A stretch of DNA of 60,238 nucleotides from Epichloe hybrida (GCA_019022495.1 JAFEKR010000098.1:1-60238), one strand, 5' to 3'; counted from the stretch's first letter, positions 1-12,003 are shown. Program-made: numbers and translations. Notes: a model not told the origin generated them from the letters alone.

Positions 1-2741
1 CACACATCCGGTGTCCCTCAAGGCGGGTGAAAAAAAGCGACGGAAGAAGAGAAGACACGATAAGCAACTATCGCAAGCAGCAACAAGGCTTTGCCGTGGC
101 AGTTAAAACTCGTATTTGGCAGTGAGCATCAAAGATACACCAAGATGTGGGAGGGGAGGTGGGAAGGTTATGTAGTCTGTAATCTTGCGGGCTTTGGACG
201 ACTTGACTGGTAATAAATAGCGTAGGCTGCATAGCATCATGGCATGGGAGGCATGGGAGGCGTCTTTTGCGCGGGGGAGGGATGGTGTGGTGTGGCAGAG
301 CCTGCGGGGACAGTCAGACTGAGATAATGTGTAGCAAAGTGATGCCTCAGGTTCCGGGCGCTAAAGGGGCCCGCTAAAGAGGCCCGTTAAAGAGGCCCGC
401 TGGAAGTTCTCCGTACCGCGATGAGCGTAGGATAAGGTGGCAGGTACGAACCACTCTGTACTGACTGACTGACTGACTGACTGACTGACTGTGGTAGGCA
501 GTAATAACCGTCATTGTGACGCTGCTGCCAGGCAGAACGTGAACGGAACGGGTAAGAAATGTGATTCGACCACGAACTCACGTCAGGTTCCATCTACACT
601 GTTCTACACTGTTCTACAGATCTGTTTACACTTTGGCCGCGCTGCGTACGCGCTGATCCACCATTTATCTTCTCAGCCACGGCCCACGGGGACCAAGACT
701 GGGTGCTCACTGCTCAATCAGTGCTCACTGCTCGCTGACAGGGTAATAAAGGTGCGCCTGACAGCGCCTGACAGGCCTGACAGGCCTCGCGGGCAGAGCG
801 CGGCCCAGAGCAAGCCCGCGTGCTCTTTTTCTTGGCTTGGGCAGCCATGCCAATATCAATCTTTCCCTCCCGGTCCCGGATGAATGAGGCTCCTGCTTGC
901 GCTTGCCGCCGCTGCCCAGCCCATTCCAACTGCTGCATTACCAAGGATGTTACGGGACAGCAAACCATGCCACGCTCACGGTCGCTATCAAGCAATCACA
1001 CGAAGTGCTCCGTCATACGGATTACATCCAAGCCAATACAGATGAAACTCATGGTTACTTGAAAGCACACCGCTGACTCTCGGTTTCCGAGTTGATGCCC
1101 TCAGGCAATATGGCGGTCGTGGCAAAGTTCCAGATACAGAGTAGATGCCGCCGTGGCTTCTTCACTTGGTCCAAAAGGCTGTTGAGCCAGCCATCGTTGT
1201 CTGGCACCCGGATCTGGATGCGATGGTAAAATCCTGGTTCAATTATCTACACAGATCAAGGAATTACTTTACATCCACGCGGCTCTACTGTACTGCCCAT
1301 CAGGTAGATGTTTCATGTAGCTTGTAATCCGTATGGCCGGCCTATTTGATTTCATTTAGTCCGTACTCCGTAGGCTCAATCACACTTGACTTGGTCTCTC
1401 CGGTGTACGTACATAGGCACAAGACCACGTCGCGCTGCTGCTTTGCGTGCTCGATGGATTGCCGAAAAAAAGCTGTCACCTCGGAGCATGTTTGGCAAAC
1501 CCTGGCGCTACGAGGCAGATGATGGCACCTCGTGCAGTCCAGTCCAGTCCAGTCCAGTCCAGTCAATGAGCCAAAACCATGGCCAGGATTAGGTACACCG
1601 GTTAAAAAAAAAAGGTGCAAGGTAATATTCACGGGATGGATGTTCGTAATCCCATCAAACAGATCCAGCCCGCGAGACGAGAAGCGCTGGGGACAACTTT
1701 TATCACAGGATGTGAGCCCTCAAGGGCCGGATTGGTGGGATGTTATGGTCAATACCCGTGTCATTGGCACCAACAATATTGTTTCCGTTGTTCTCTTTGG
1801 CCCGTGGGTGGTAGGCACTCCGTAGGTTGGGCAAACGACCGCCCACCCAAAAAAAAATGGACGGTTATCATCTCAACCTCGAACCACATCTACGGAGTGG
1901 AGGGCCTGGTGATGGGCACGACAGGGCTTGTTATAGGTGCTTCGTGACGGCCTTGCTTCCTATTTGCTCTGGTTGTGGCACAAGGTCGCGCTTGGTCATC
2001 CGGGGAGGGTTTCATTGTTTCCATCTCGCGCCTGATAAACGACCTCGGTCGTTGCTCTTGCCGGAGTACACCGTACGGAGTACATAATACATGATATACA
2101 TATATACATAGAAACGCGCAGCAGTAAAAAACAGTACGGAGTGGTGGCTAGGCCTAAAACGGAAGAGGTGCCTCCACGCCTTATTTTGTAGGGCAAGACA
2201 CACCTTACAGTTTTTATGCCTGCTACAAGTGCAGAAAAAGCTTCCTACGAAGTACTAAGAAAACACACGGGAATGTACCCTCCTGCTATACATTTGATTT
2301 TCTACTCAGAACTACGCGTCAAGTAGGGGATCATAATCCGTATGTACATTGAATGTTTTAAGGGCACCACAATTTGATCATGTTTTTTTTTTTTTTTTTT
2401 TTTTTTTGCATATTCACGAAACGTTAAGACATACAGCCTAAATATGGCTCTTACATACTATTTATTTAGGCAAAATAGTAGTTGGGGTAGAACATGGCCC
2501 CTAGCACCTGGTCACCCCTTAACTTTTCTCCTATATTATATCGTGTACTAGGCGCCCTTCGTTTCTCGCCCTTTTTCTTCCCTTTCTTCAATAGATTACA
2601 ATATGCAGGAATCATATAGCCAAGATTCCCTGCCCTTAGCCAATTGATCCCGTAAACGGGTATCCTATGATACTGTCACCTTTATACCAAAATGAGTTCG
2701 TATATCTTTTCAATTTCTTCTTGCCCTAGTAGTGCTAATAC
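1..2741. other. gene-free left flank
   Basis: I see no gene here. Short ORFs on both strands lack family resemblance and intron structure. The stretch holds a (CTGA)n microsatellite (461-491), a (TCCAG)n run (1534-1564), a T tract of more than 20 (2381-2407), several copies of a dispersed TACGGAGTA-type motif (near 1362, 2067 and 2133), and an increasingly AT-rich section from about 2250 onward. Confidence 0.6.
461..491. repeat. (CTGA)n microsatellite
   Basis: Nearly eight perfect copies of the tetranucleotide CTGA stand between 461 and 491 in non-coding sequence. Confidence 0.95.
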
Positions 2742-3077
2742 GTGAGAATAGAGCTCTTGAATTTTGTGGTTTTAGCTATTATAACAACAGCCACTGCGCG
2801 GCGTGGCCATCCAATCGTTGTGAAGTTTACAGGCAAATTTACTGTTGGCACAACAGACAACGACCAGACACGCCAGAAAGCATACGACACGATTAAGAAC
2901 TATTGTTCTAATACGTTAGGCGGCGGGACAGTAACAAAAAAATGGAACTCGAACGGTTTCGACTTTGAGCTTCATTGCCTCTGTGCTCATGGTAACACGA
3001 AATTGCCAATTAATTTCCAAGACCCAAACGGCTGGTGGTGGGCAACTGGCACTTATGAGTCGCCATGCCCTTACTAG
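2742..3077 (+). CDS. possible small secreted protein, no ATG start
   Basis: The ORF encodes 111 residues and looks like a small secreted protein. Residues 1-19 form a hydrophobic signal-peptide-like segment ending TATA, followed by about 90 residues with four cysteines (one CxC pair inside the motif HCLCAH) and a Trp-rich patch GWWWATG. I recognise no family. The first codon is GTG, stop codons lie just upstream in frame, and no in-frame Met occurs within the protein, so the reading frame as it stands cannot start normally. Two explanations fit. One is an upstream coding exon: a branch-like GCTAATAC at about 2736 precedes an AG at 2750-2751. The other is loss of the start codon. The surroundings are gene-poor and AT-rich, as often seen for lineage-specific secreted proteins, but function is unknown. 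Confidence 0.4.
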   Translation: MRIELLNFVVLAIITTATARRGHPIVVKFTGKFTVGTTDNDQTRQKAYDTIKNYCSNTLGGGTVTKKWNSNGFDFELHCLCAHGNTKLPINFQDPNGWWWATGTYESPCPY

Positions 3078-5082
3078 AGTGATTTGGACGGTGTCAAAGA
3101 GTGAGAAGATGAGAAGATGAGGATTTACTATCTAGGAGATCTAACAGGGAAAAAGGAAGCTTATTGTAAGCTTCAAATGTACATACCGACAAGTGAATCT
3201 AGGTCATTAAACAAAGCTTACGATAAACGCGATAACAAGCGCGATGCGTGAATCTGCATTAACAAACGAAGAGGGGATCACGAGGGTGATGATGCCTCCG
3301 ATTGAGGCTGCGATAACCTCAACACTTTTTAACGTAAAAGCGCAGTACGGAGTACGGAGTAGTGAAAAATCAAAAATGCGTAGTAGGAACTAGGCCTGAA
3401 ACGAAAATAGGTACTCCCGCAGCTGTATTGACGCAAGGAAAAGATGGCTCTTCTAATTCGCAAACACGTTTTTCGGCCTCTTTAATCCGTACATGCAAGC
3501 AGTGGACACCACCTGACCCGTATTAGCGCCATCTCCCCCTCTCAGAATTTCGGTGTGGCTCGCCCATTTCAACTGAGCTTTATCTTTTCCGATGATCGCC
3601 CTCTCAGCGCCTTTTCATTGTGTTAGGCATCGACCTTCTCCCCCCCCCCTTCAGGTCTTTTCGATCGATCATCCATGATGCCGCAGTCATTGCTTGCTCT
3701 CGGGCACGCTGTCTTGCCCTCTTTGCATTGTGGCCCTGCGAGAAGGCGTGTTTTGTTGGGCGCAGCCTCAAAGTAACAGTCTATTTGCTAAACATGCCCA
3801 CGCTTCGACATATGACCGCCCAATCGCCCTGCACGCACTGGTCTGTGTCTGAAACCTATTGAGAGCTTCTGGCATGGCACAACGGTCCGAGTTCCAAGTC
3901 TCTCGCGCCGCCGCGCGTGCCCTGGCCCCGGCAGCCTCCTTTTTCATTAACCGCCTCTCTGAAAATACTAGCCAGCATCAGCCTGTCTCGGACTTGGCCT
4001 CCAGGTGGGCCAGCTCAATGACTGCATATGCATGTACATATGTTTTCTGTAATCCGTACGGAGTACGGAGTATGTACTAGCCCGAGTTCGGTTGGCGGTA
4101 TTATGGCTGCCCGGTGACATGATTACAACGACCATACGCCGTGGCAAGACCGAGAGGCCCGCGGCGACAGAAGGGGCTGTAGAGGATCAGTAGATGATGT
4201 TCCGTCAAAGCCTTCATCATAACGTGGTGAACAAGTCGTAGTGACTAATATTTGATCCCGCCAAGTCAAAACTGTCGTGGTTCCTTCGACTAGACAAGAT
4301 GGCTCATACACTCACGGATTAAGCACGTAATTTCTGCAGCTGCAAGTCTTGCCACCCCTTTTCAGCAGTCTTTCATCAGCCAATAGCACATGCATCGAAT
4401 CGTGTTTTGCATCACCTTTGCCTCTAAATAGACATCTTTGCCCGCCGCAACGAGCTAGTCCGTTCCTTCAACCCGTCGCATGCGCCTAGGAAGGGACGGG
4501 TCGTTGTCGTCTAGCGGTGACGAAGAAGAACGTGGGAATGCAAGAGTTCTAGAGAATAATACCCACGTTTTAAGTGCATCCGATCTATATCCTTGATTCT
4601 GATGAATTGAATGACTAGGAAAATGCAGTTTGCCCCTAGAAGTCTGGCTGCGAGTAAAGACATACTTGGGGACAGAAAGAGGAGTTGAGCATTCGATTTT
4701 GGTCCCAGTGTAAGCTGGCTCGTAAGAAGAAAAAAAAAAGACAATTCACCAAGTTCCATCGCCGCATTTACGGCTATATCTCAGCCAACAAATACTTACA
4801 CGCCTAGAGTTGAATGGTCTATATGCTGTCTGCCCCCCTCCTCACGGCGATCCATTCCTTGTTTTCTGCGCCTTACTATGCTGATAATCGAAACTCCATC
4901 TCGCAGCTCCTCTGTCCCGCAGCGGACGAATCCAGCTTGAAAAAGTCGTCAGAAAATGTTTGTTACAAGTACGTGTCCATTTCGCCTATGCACGCAAGGG
5001 CCATGCTACTCCATCACATGAGCGTAGATGCTGTCCCTGAAATCCCCGAAAAAGCACAATAAGTTTGACACAATAATTTGCT
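3078..5082. other. gene-free interval
   Basis: Nothing here reads as a gene. It contains tandem TACGGAGTA motifs (3344-3361 and 4054-4072), a run of C (3643-3651) and a short A-rich tract near 4730. The minus-strand mob2 gene ends at 5083. Confidence 0.5.
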
Positions 5083-6855
5083 CTACTGAGGCACTGCAGA
5101 CAACTGAAGCAGTCGTTCGCCAGCACGCAAATTGGCGTACTCGTAGGCCTTTGACTCTGGTGGGAAGGTCCCGTTGGCTGCCCAGAGGTCAATCAGGGCC
5201 TGCATTGGCTCCAGTTCTTGCGGCTTGAGCATGTCAAGAGCAGTAGCTGTCAGTAAGAAATGAGAGAAGCAACTATTCAATTGCTTCTCCAGGTTGAGGT
5301 GGTAGAATGGTTCGGTGAAATGCGCCCAGTAGAGATGAGCATAGACGCGAAACATTTGCCGGAAAATCATTTGACAAATGTCAAAAAACTTGTCGGGGAA
5401 TCCTGAGCGCTTGCCAATATAGTCAGACTCCCCTGGGTTGGTCAGCTGTGACAACGGCGTTGTGGTGATGCTAGGATTGTGAGCATATGATACACCGGAC
5501 GGGTCCGTAGGGAAGATGTTTGTGTCGTCAATCTTGCCAGAAATCCAGCGCTGCATCAACGTCATGTACTCATATGCCGGGAGTTCGACAGGCTCTCTTC
5601 TGTTGTTGAGCCATGTGAAGGAATGATTCCTGAGCAACTTGTGAGCACTCTCCTTTCGAATGATCCTGGCCATGGCAGAACTTACGCTCCAGCTGACATG
5701 CGAGGGCAACTGGTGGGGTTGCAAACACTCGTGCCATCCTCCTCCTTCTCATGCACAACTCGCACAAAGTTCCATAGATTGCGATAATGTTCAATAACTG
5801 GTTCTAGTTGTTAGATTATACGGCACACTATGCTGCGGCAAATATTCGCGTACCTTGGTGAGCAATCCACTCTCCTTGTTCAACTGTCTTCGGCCGAGCG
5901 CTTAAAGTCATGAAATTCCCCTTCACAATGTGTTTGACGTAGTTGGCATTCAGCCACATCGGTAGCGGTCGGGGTAGCGTGTAGTTGTTGATGATGTCGT
6001 CGCCGCTAGACATGACACCACTGGATTCATCCATGCCGATCGTTTGGGCAAGAGACGGAGAGTTTGGCAGTGGAGGGACTTTGGGGGCGAGGTTTGTCGA
6101 CGATTGACTTCCTTGAGAAGTTGTGTCTATGGGCGCCGGTGGACCACCAGTTGACGGAGATGGGCTTTTCTGGCCGGTAGGCTTAGCGGAACCGCCGCGA
6201 AATCGGGCATTTCTGAATTTGCCAAGTTAGCGACCCACATTCTCGATTTCCACCATAGTCATCTCATCTAAGCTGGTGTCCTGCGCTGGGAGAATGAAAT
6301 CGCCATGGCCGACTGATCTATTCACCATCGCATTGAAAGGTCACGGCGTTGGCCCGGTCGCGAGTGGACTGAGAGCAGAGTCATGAGAGAATGTTTCGAA
6401 GACGGATCATCAGAATCCTGAAGCCAGAATGGCGAGGTGCAAACGCCCTGCTACCTGGAAGCGATTCGGCATCTGTCATTCCAGTTCCTCTTGAAGAAGA
6501 CGGCCGCCGACCTGCTGCTTCGGCTATATGTTTTTTTTTTTTGGCAAATTGTCGTCGCCCTTGTCGCTTCCTAGGGAGTCGACCCCAAAAGATGGTGCTG
6601 CAGCAAAAGCCTGAAGCACTCAATTCCTCCGAGAGTCTGTGTGAAAACTTCTGTCGAATACCCATGTAGCACGGGGAGACACTCGTCCCGCGAATAACCG
6701 ACTCACCGCTCCCGTACATGCGTAGAACAAGAAATCTCCAGCCTGCGACAGGAGACACGAAGTTCGTTGACAGTGTCCTCCTTGAATGGTATAGATGCAG
6801 TTTCCGAAAGACAAGAAGATAAGGCAACTTACATCCCGGAGAAGAGATTGGACAT
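5083..6855 (-). CDS. mob2: MOB2-like activator of NDR kinase
   Basis: This is a Mob1/phocein-family protein that binds and activates NDR/LATS kinases (Cbk1/COT-1 type) in polarity, septation and wall morphogenesis. The model is complement(5083-5629, 5686-5797, 5854-6212, 6833-6855), 346 residues. Exon 1 encodes only MSNLFSG plus two bases and joins in phase to NARFRGGSAKP, the usual MOB2 amino terminus; this places the first intron at 620 bp. A Pro/Ser-rich linker is followed by the Mob core: WLNANYVKHIVKGNF, EWIAHQVIEHYRNLW, a zinc-binding pair CNPTSC, TWLNNRREPVELPAYEY, and the histidine pair HLYWAH. VELPA after the TW motif favours MOB2 over MOB1. It lies divergently from the antiporter gene with 591 bp between start codons. 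The long first intron could hold regulatory sequence. I am confident of the family; the tiny first exon is a prediction. Confidence 0.87.
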
Positions 6856-7446
6856 TTTGGATGAAAAGGCAGGGTGAAGGCGTCAGGAGTAATGATGCTG
6901 AGAAGAGGCGAGGCGAAAAGGCCTATGCCCGTCACGAGATGTCTGGGTGCACGGGACGGCGGGCGAATTCGACGATACGATGGTACAATAATAAGCTTCA
7001 CAACTGTGTAAAACAGTCAAGAGTATTTGGGTGGCGTGGGAGGAAAGGAAGCAACGCTACCCTCAGGAACAAGTGAGCGAGGGGCTCAGAACAGGAGGAG
7101 GGGGAGGAGGGATTTGTGTGACAGTGACGGATGTTGGATGTTGACGGTGGAGACAGGAGACGGTGGTGGGTGGGTGGGTGCAGTGCTCAAGTTGCTGACT
7201 CTGACTCGCAATATCTGCTACCAGACCACAATTGATTGAACGGCCGACGCGCACCAACAACGACCACCGCCAACGACCACTGTGCATCTACAGCAGGCAG
7301 TGTAGCAGGCAGTGTAGCAGGCAGTGTCAATTGTTTACCTTGTCGCTCGCCAACAAAGGTGCAGTTGCAGTTCACCTGGGTGGCCCATTTGCACAAGCTG
7401 ACTTCTGCTAAAGATAGAAAGGGCACGTGCCCTGCATCACTCAAGA
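6856..7446. promoter_or_regulatory. divergent promoter between mob2 and antiporter
   Basis: This 591-bp interval separates the opposing start codons of mob2 and the antiporter. It contains a G-rich stretch (7090-7180, with GTGGGTGGGTGGGTG) and three tandem copies of GCAGTGTAGCA at about 7292-7328. I see no recognisable operator. Confidence 0.4.
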
Positions 7447-9385
7447 ATGCAGTCAGGAACCTCGTCTCTGCCGTACCATGAACCAGGCATCACCACGATT
7501 CTGATACAGTCTTCGTTTCTGATATTGCTTAATGTACTCAATTTCATTTTTGATCGGGTACTCTACTGTGGCTTGATTGCGCAGATACTGCTAGGCATCG
7601 CTTGGGGAACACCCGGGTCAAAATGGCTCGAATCAAGTGTCGAGACTGCCATAACACAACTTGGATATCTTGGCCTCTTACTCTTGGTTTATGAAGGTGC
7701 GTCACCTATACCAAGGCGTCGTTTCAAGGGCGTCGTACGGGACATCAGCTGAAATAGCAAAGGAGGCTTGTCGACTTCTTTGAAATCCCTCAAGGCCAAC
7801 ATCTGGTTCTCTGTAGCTGTGGCCACCACTGGTATCAGTGTGCCAATTGGACTATCATTTGTTCTCATGAGACTCACCAACGCCACGCCCTTACAGTGCT
7901 TCGCTGCTGGAGCTTCGCTCAGCTCTACTAGCCTGGGCACGACATTTACTGTTCTTGGGACCAGTGGCTTGACAAAGACAAGACTCGGTGTTGTTCTTAC
8001 AAGTGCTGCCATGATGGATGATGTCGTCGGGCTGGTGTTGGTGCAAGTCATTTCAAACCTTGGAAAAGAAGGCTCCTCTGTCACCGCGGCTGTCATTGTT
8101 AGGCCGTTACTGACATCCATTGCCTTTATTATCCTCGCCCCTTTGTCATGCGTATTCATCATCAAGCCATTGACAAGACGAATCAATCAATTTCGCACAT
8201 CATCAGTCTCTGGCATTTTCAATCACCTGATGGCATCAGAGCGGACGGCACTTTTAACACACACGCTAATCCTACTCGGCTGTGTGGCCGGAGCCAGCTA
8301 CGCAGGGACATCTAATTTGTTTTCCGCCTATATCGCCGGGGCTTCTATAAGCTGGTGGGATACTGGGGTTGAACATTTAACTGATGCCAATAAACCCAAA
8401 GCGGGAGCCTCATCTGCAGGCACAAACGTCATCGGTCACTCTGTCGACGGAGAGAATGCGAACTCCGAAGGCATCGAAGCTCTCTCGGGGCTACAAGTTT
8501 ACGATAGATTTTTTCTGACTCCAGTGGATCGAATTCTGAAGCCATTCTTCTTCGTACGCCTTCCTCATTGCTTTGCATTGTTCACCATCCATATCATTCT
8601 TACTAACGAACCACTGTATCAAGGCCTCGATTGGATTCTCCATCCCGGTCACCAAAATGTTCTCTGGTGATATAGTGTGGAAGGGTATAGTGTATGCAAT
8701 GTTGATGATTCTCGCCAAGTTAGCTTGCGGCATCTGGCTCGCTCGCATCTCAGTTGCTTTCCCTTCATCATGGAAAAGCACAACCAAAAGGACAAGACCA
8801 GTGTTACGCAATATGATCAAATCTAGCCTGGGGCACATGTGGCCAACAAAAGCTACCGAACCGACAAAGAAGCCGCCCGTAGTGTCGCCGACTGAGCCAA
8901 TGATCGATGCTGCGCCCCAGACCTGTGCAAGTAATCTGCCGCTGACAGGACCGACAGTCGACGATCAGTCGGCGGCTGATGGTAAGAGAAGCGATAACAA
9001 CAGCACAAGGAACGGTAAGAGCGGTAAGAGCGGTAAGAGCGGTAAGAGCGATCAGGACGAACAGAATCCCACACTTTCAGCTACCTCTAAGCCCCGGTCC
9101 CTGTATCCAGCTTCCATCATAGGCTGTGCTATGGTCGCCCGGGGGGAAATCGGGTTCTTGATATCGTCCATTGCAGAAAGCAACGAAGTGTTTTCCACCT
9201 CTTCGGGAGCAAACGGTACTTCGGATATTTTTCTCATCGTGACATGGGCAATTGTTCTTTGCACGATTTTGGGACCGGTGGCCGTGGGAGTGCTGGTACA
9301 ACGAGTGAAGAAGCTGCAAAATGGTGTGCAGAGAGAAGGCCAGACTGTTCATAGAGATGTGCTCCGGGCTTGGGGAATTTCCTGA
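7447..9385 (+). CDS. CPA2-family Na+/H+ antiporter
   Basis: This is a membrane cation/proton antiporter of the CPA2 (KefB/NhaA-fold) type. The model is 7447-7696, 7763-8553, 8624-9385, 600 residues; both introns keep the frame (66 and 70 bp). The first helices begin at LPYHEPGITTILIQSSFL and continue through LGYLGLLLLVYEGGLSTSLKSLK, a segment typical of these fungal proteins. The paired acidic motif AAMMDDVVGLVL marks the ion-binding helix of electrogenic CPA2 carriers. About ten further hydrophobic segments follow. A hydrophilic loop of about 100 residues before the last helices carries a GKS repeat (9013-9050), and GCAMVARGEIGFLIS precedes the final helices. Likely roles are cytosolic pH and Na+/K+ homeostasis at the plasma or endosomal membrane; the exact ion and location cannot be read from sequence. 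The start at 7447 fits the family amino terminus. Confidence 0.85.
9013..9052 (+). repeat. in-frame 9-bp repeat in antiporter loop
   Basis: Four tandem copies of GGTAAGAGC encode GKS-GKS-GKS-GKS in the hydrophilic loop. Each copy also contains GGTAAGAG, which resembles a 5' splice donor, so the repeat is a row of four potential cryptic donors inside an exon. Confidence 0.85.
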
Positions 9386-9545
9386 TGTGCTGCACGTAGT
9401 ATGGTCAGAGGCATTTCACTTGACTGCACGAATGCTACATTACAATTCCTTGTACGGAGGAGTCGACGATATCATCGAGTTGCAGTGTAAATTTAATAAG
9501 GTGGTGGATGGTCTGTGCCTTGCTTGTCGTTCCTCAAGATTGTTG

Positions 9546-9550
9546 AACAC
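9546..9550. repeat. left target-site duplication of copia element
   Basis: AACAC immediately precedes the 5' LTR and recurs exactly at 17401-17405 after the 3' LTR. It is the 5-bp duplication expected from a retroviral-type integrase. Confidence 0.93.
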
Positions 9551-9781
9551 TGTCAGGGAGAGCTCCCTTGAAGCATAGGTTGTATGAGGGCAGCGCGCAT
9601 TGACAGGGATAAAACGCGAGGTCAGACTTTAGTGGATATGATGTATTAGAAGTACCTCCGTAGACTAGTTATTACTATAGCGCACTATGTACCTTTTAGG
9701 TATAAAAGTTAGGTGCTATCTGCACCTCTAATTAACTAAATTAAATGCTTTCTATTATCCTTTTATACCCTTACCTTAATA
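9551..9781 (+). repeat. 5' LTR of copia element
   Basis: This 231-bp LTR begins TGTCAGGGAG and ends at CTTAATA, which corresponds to CTTGACA in the 3' copy. It differs from the 3' LTR at 29 positions by my hand alignment, all C/T or G/A. In the first 109 bp this copy holds the unmutated base (17 sites); in the last 80 bp or so it holds the mutated base (12 sites). Confidence 0.95.
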
Positions 9782-9789
9782 GTTATAAG
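9782..9789. repeat. left target duplication of hAT-like element
   Basis: GTTATAAG stands directly before CAGAGTATTG and recurs at 12014-12021 directly after CAATACTCTG. Eight-base duplications are characteristic of hAT transposons. The duplicated bases belong to the copia primer-binding site. Confidence 0.9.
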
Positions 9790-9841
9790 CAGAGTATTGC
9801 ACTAAAACGTGTAGTGTAGTGTAGTATTTGTAGTGTAATAT

Positions 9842-9985
9842 AGTAACTACACTACAAACTACACTACACTACAAACTACACTACACTACAAACTACACTA
9901 CACTACAAACTACACTACACTACAAACTACACTACACTACAAACTACACTACACTACAAACTACACTACACTACAAACTACACTA
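9842..9985. repeat. 17-bp subterminal tandem array
   Basis: About seven to eight copies of the 17-bp unit ACTACACTACACTACAA follow a short inverted segment of GTGTAGTGTAG words (9809-9835). This is the left subterminal array of the hAT-like element. The repeats abut without unique spacers, so it is not a CRISPR array. Confidence 0.85.
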
Positions 9986-10565
9986 ACTATAAGGAAAAAA
10001 AAACTACATTACACTAACTATAAAAAAAAAAAACTATAATACATTACACTACAAATTTTTTTTCCTAAACTACACTAACTACAAACACTACAAATATAGT
10101 ATTAGACTTTTTATTAGTTATTAGTATTTATAAGGTTAAAAGAAAGCTAGTTATATAAAAGCTTTTATTATTACCTATTTTATTAAATTAGTTATAGAAT
10201 TTATAATATTATATTATTTTTATAATTTTATTATAACTAAGTAAGGTTATATATAATATTATACTTTTGTAATAATACTATTTAACTTACTACTCTCTTT
10301 CCCTAATATAACTTAAAGAAAAACCTTCTTATTATATTATTTACTATTTCTATAAATTATTTTATCTTTCTATAAATTATTATTATTACTTATTTTAAAA
10401 AAAACTATAAAAAGAACTACTAGTAAACTTAATATAAGTAACTTATTATATCTTATTATAGCTTATAATAGCTTATAATAGCTTATAATACTAATATTAC
10501 TAATATTACTAGTATTACTAATATTACTAGTATTACTAAGATTACTAAGATTACTGATAATATTA

Positions 10566-10835
10566 TGTCACGGCTTGCACCAAAAGGTTAAGAACGAAGT
10601 AAAGGCTAAGACTATTGTAGTCACTGCTAGATAGATGCTAGCTAGGGGTAGGTGCGTGAAGGTTTTAATCTCTAACCTAGCACTAATAATATATATAGTC
10701 TTTAATAAATACCTTGCTTTATAGGCACGTAGCTATCTTATAGCTAGCTAGCCTCTTTGTTATTCACATAGCCTAAAGGTTCTCTAAAGACTTGCTTTAA
10801 TAAACATCCTATCTTTGACCTCTGCGCTCCTAACA
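10566..10835. mobile_element. solo LTR nested inside the hAT-like element
   Basis: A 270-bp segment starts TGTCACGGCT and ends CTCCTAACA, giving the TG...CA ends of an LTR, and is flanked by the direct repeat TATTA at 10561-10565 and 10836-10840. It is visibly richer in G+C than the surrounding AT-rich DNA, suggesting later arrival or less RIP. It does not match the 231-bp host LTR, so it comes from a different LTR family. No internal region is present, as after LTR-LTR recombination. The AT-rich duplication alone is weak evidence; together with the LTR ends and the compositional step it is convincing. Confidence 0.75.
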
Positions 10836-11789
10836 TATTATTAGTGTTAAAGTTTAATAAAAAATAAATAATAAATAAATAACTTAAATATAAATACTAG
10901 TAATTATAAGTAAATTACTATAGTAAAAGCTATAGTTTTTAATAACTTAGTATTTTAAGGTTTTTAAAAATATTAATATTCTAAAAATGTTTTCTCTTTT
11001 ATGTTTTTTTAAAATAATAATAAATGTAAAATAATAGTAATTATAGTAATAATAGTAATTAAGGTTATAAAAGTTATTAAAGCTTTTATAATAAGTATAA
11101 TATATTATATAAAACTAAGTCCTAGTATTATTTTTAAAAACAAGTTAAACTTATTTTTATAGCTTATTTAAGCTATATAGGGTAATTAAAATAATACTAT
11201 TAGTTATCTATTAATAAATTATAAATATTAGCCTATTATATTCTTTCTTTATGTATTATTATAATAAGATATATAAAGTTACTATATATAACTTCTTAAA
11301 GCTTTAGAATTATAAAGCTTAAAGTAATATTTAATTAGTTTAAATAGTAAATAAATAGTTTAAGCTTTTTTTAAGTTCTTATTATATTAATAATAATATT
11401 AAAGTACTAAGTATATATTCTATTAACTTTTATATATTTATTTAGATTTCTAATTTAATTTAATTATATTAGTTTAGGGTATTTTTTAATTAAATTAATA
11501 ATAAAAATATAAAATAATTAATAATAATAGTAAATAAAATAATTAGAAGGTTTTTCTTAAAGTTATTTTAGTAAAATAAAGTAATAAGTATAATAGTATT
11601 ATTAAAAAGGTATAATATTATAAATAACCCTAGTTATAGTAAAATTCTTAAAAAAAAGTAAATATTATAAATTCTATAACTAATTAAGTAAAATAGGTAA
11701 TAATAAAAGCTTCTATATAACTAGCTTTCTTTTAATCCTTATAATAACATTATATAATAAAAAGGCCCACTTTTTTTTTTTACTAACAC

Positions 11790-12003
11790 TATATTGTAGT
11801 TTTTGTAGTTAGTGTAGTTAGTAACTACACTAACTACACTACAATATAAGTAAAAAAAAAACTACACTACACTAACTATAAAAAAAAAAACTATAATGCA
11901 CTACACTACAAAAAAAAAAAACTACATTACACTAACTACAAGAAAAAAAAACTACACTACAAATACAAATTTTTCCTAAAAACTACACTAACTACACTAC
12001 AAA
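11790..12003. repeat. right subterminal array of hAT-like element
   Basis: Irregular copies of CTACACTAACTACA are interspersed with A-tracts, preceded by a short inverted GTAGTTAGTGTAGTTAG segment. The array mirrors the left one and ends at the terminal inverted repeat (12004-12013). Confidence 0.8.

Noticed and set aside
6381..7001. 206-codon minus-strand ORF upstream of mob2
   Set aside because: It overlaps the long first intron and first exon of mob2 in another frame and shows no family resemblance.
9842..9985. Regular tandem array resembling CRISPR repeats
   Set aside because: Units of 17 bp abut with no unique spacers, the genome is fungal, and the array is subterminal in a hAT-like element.
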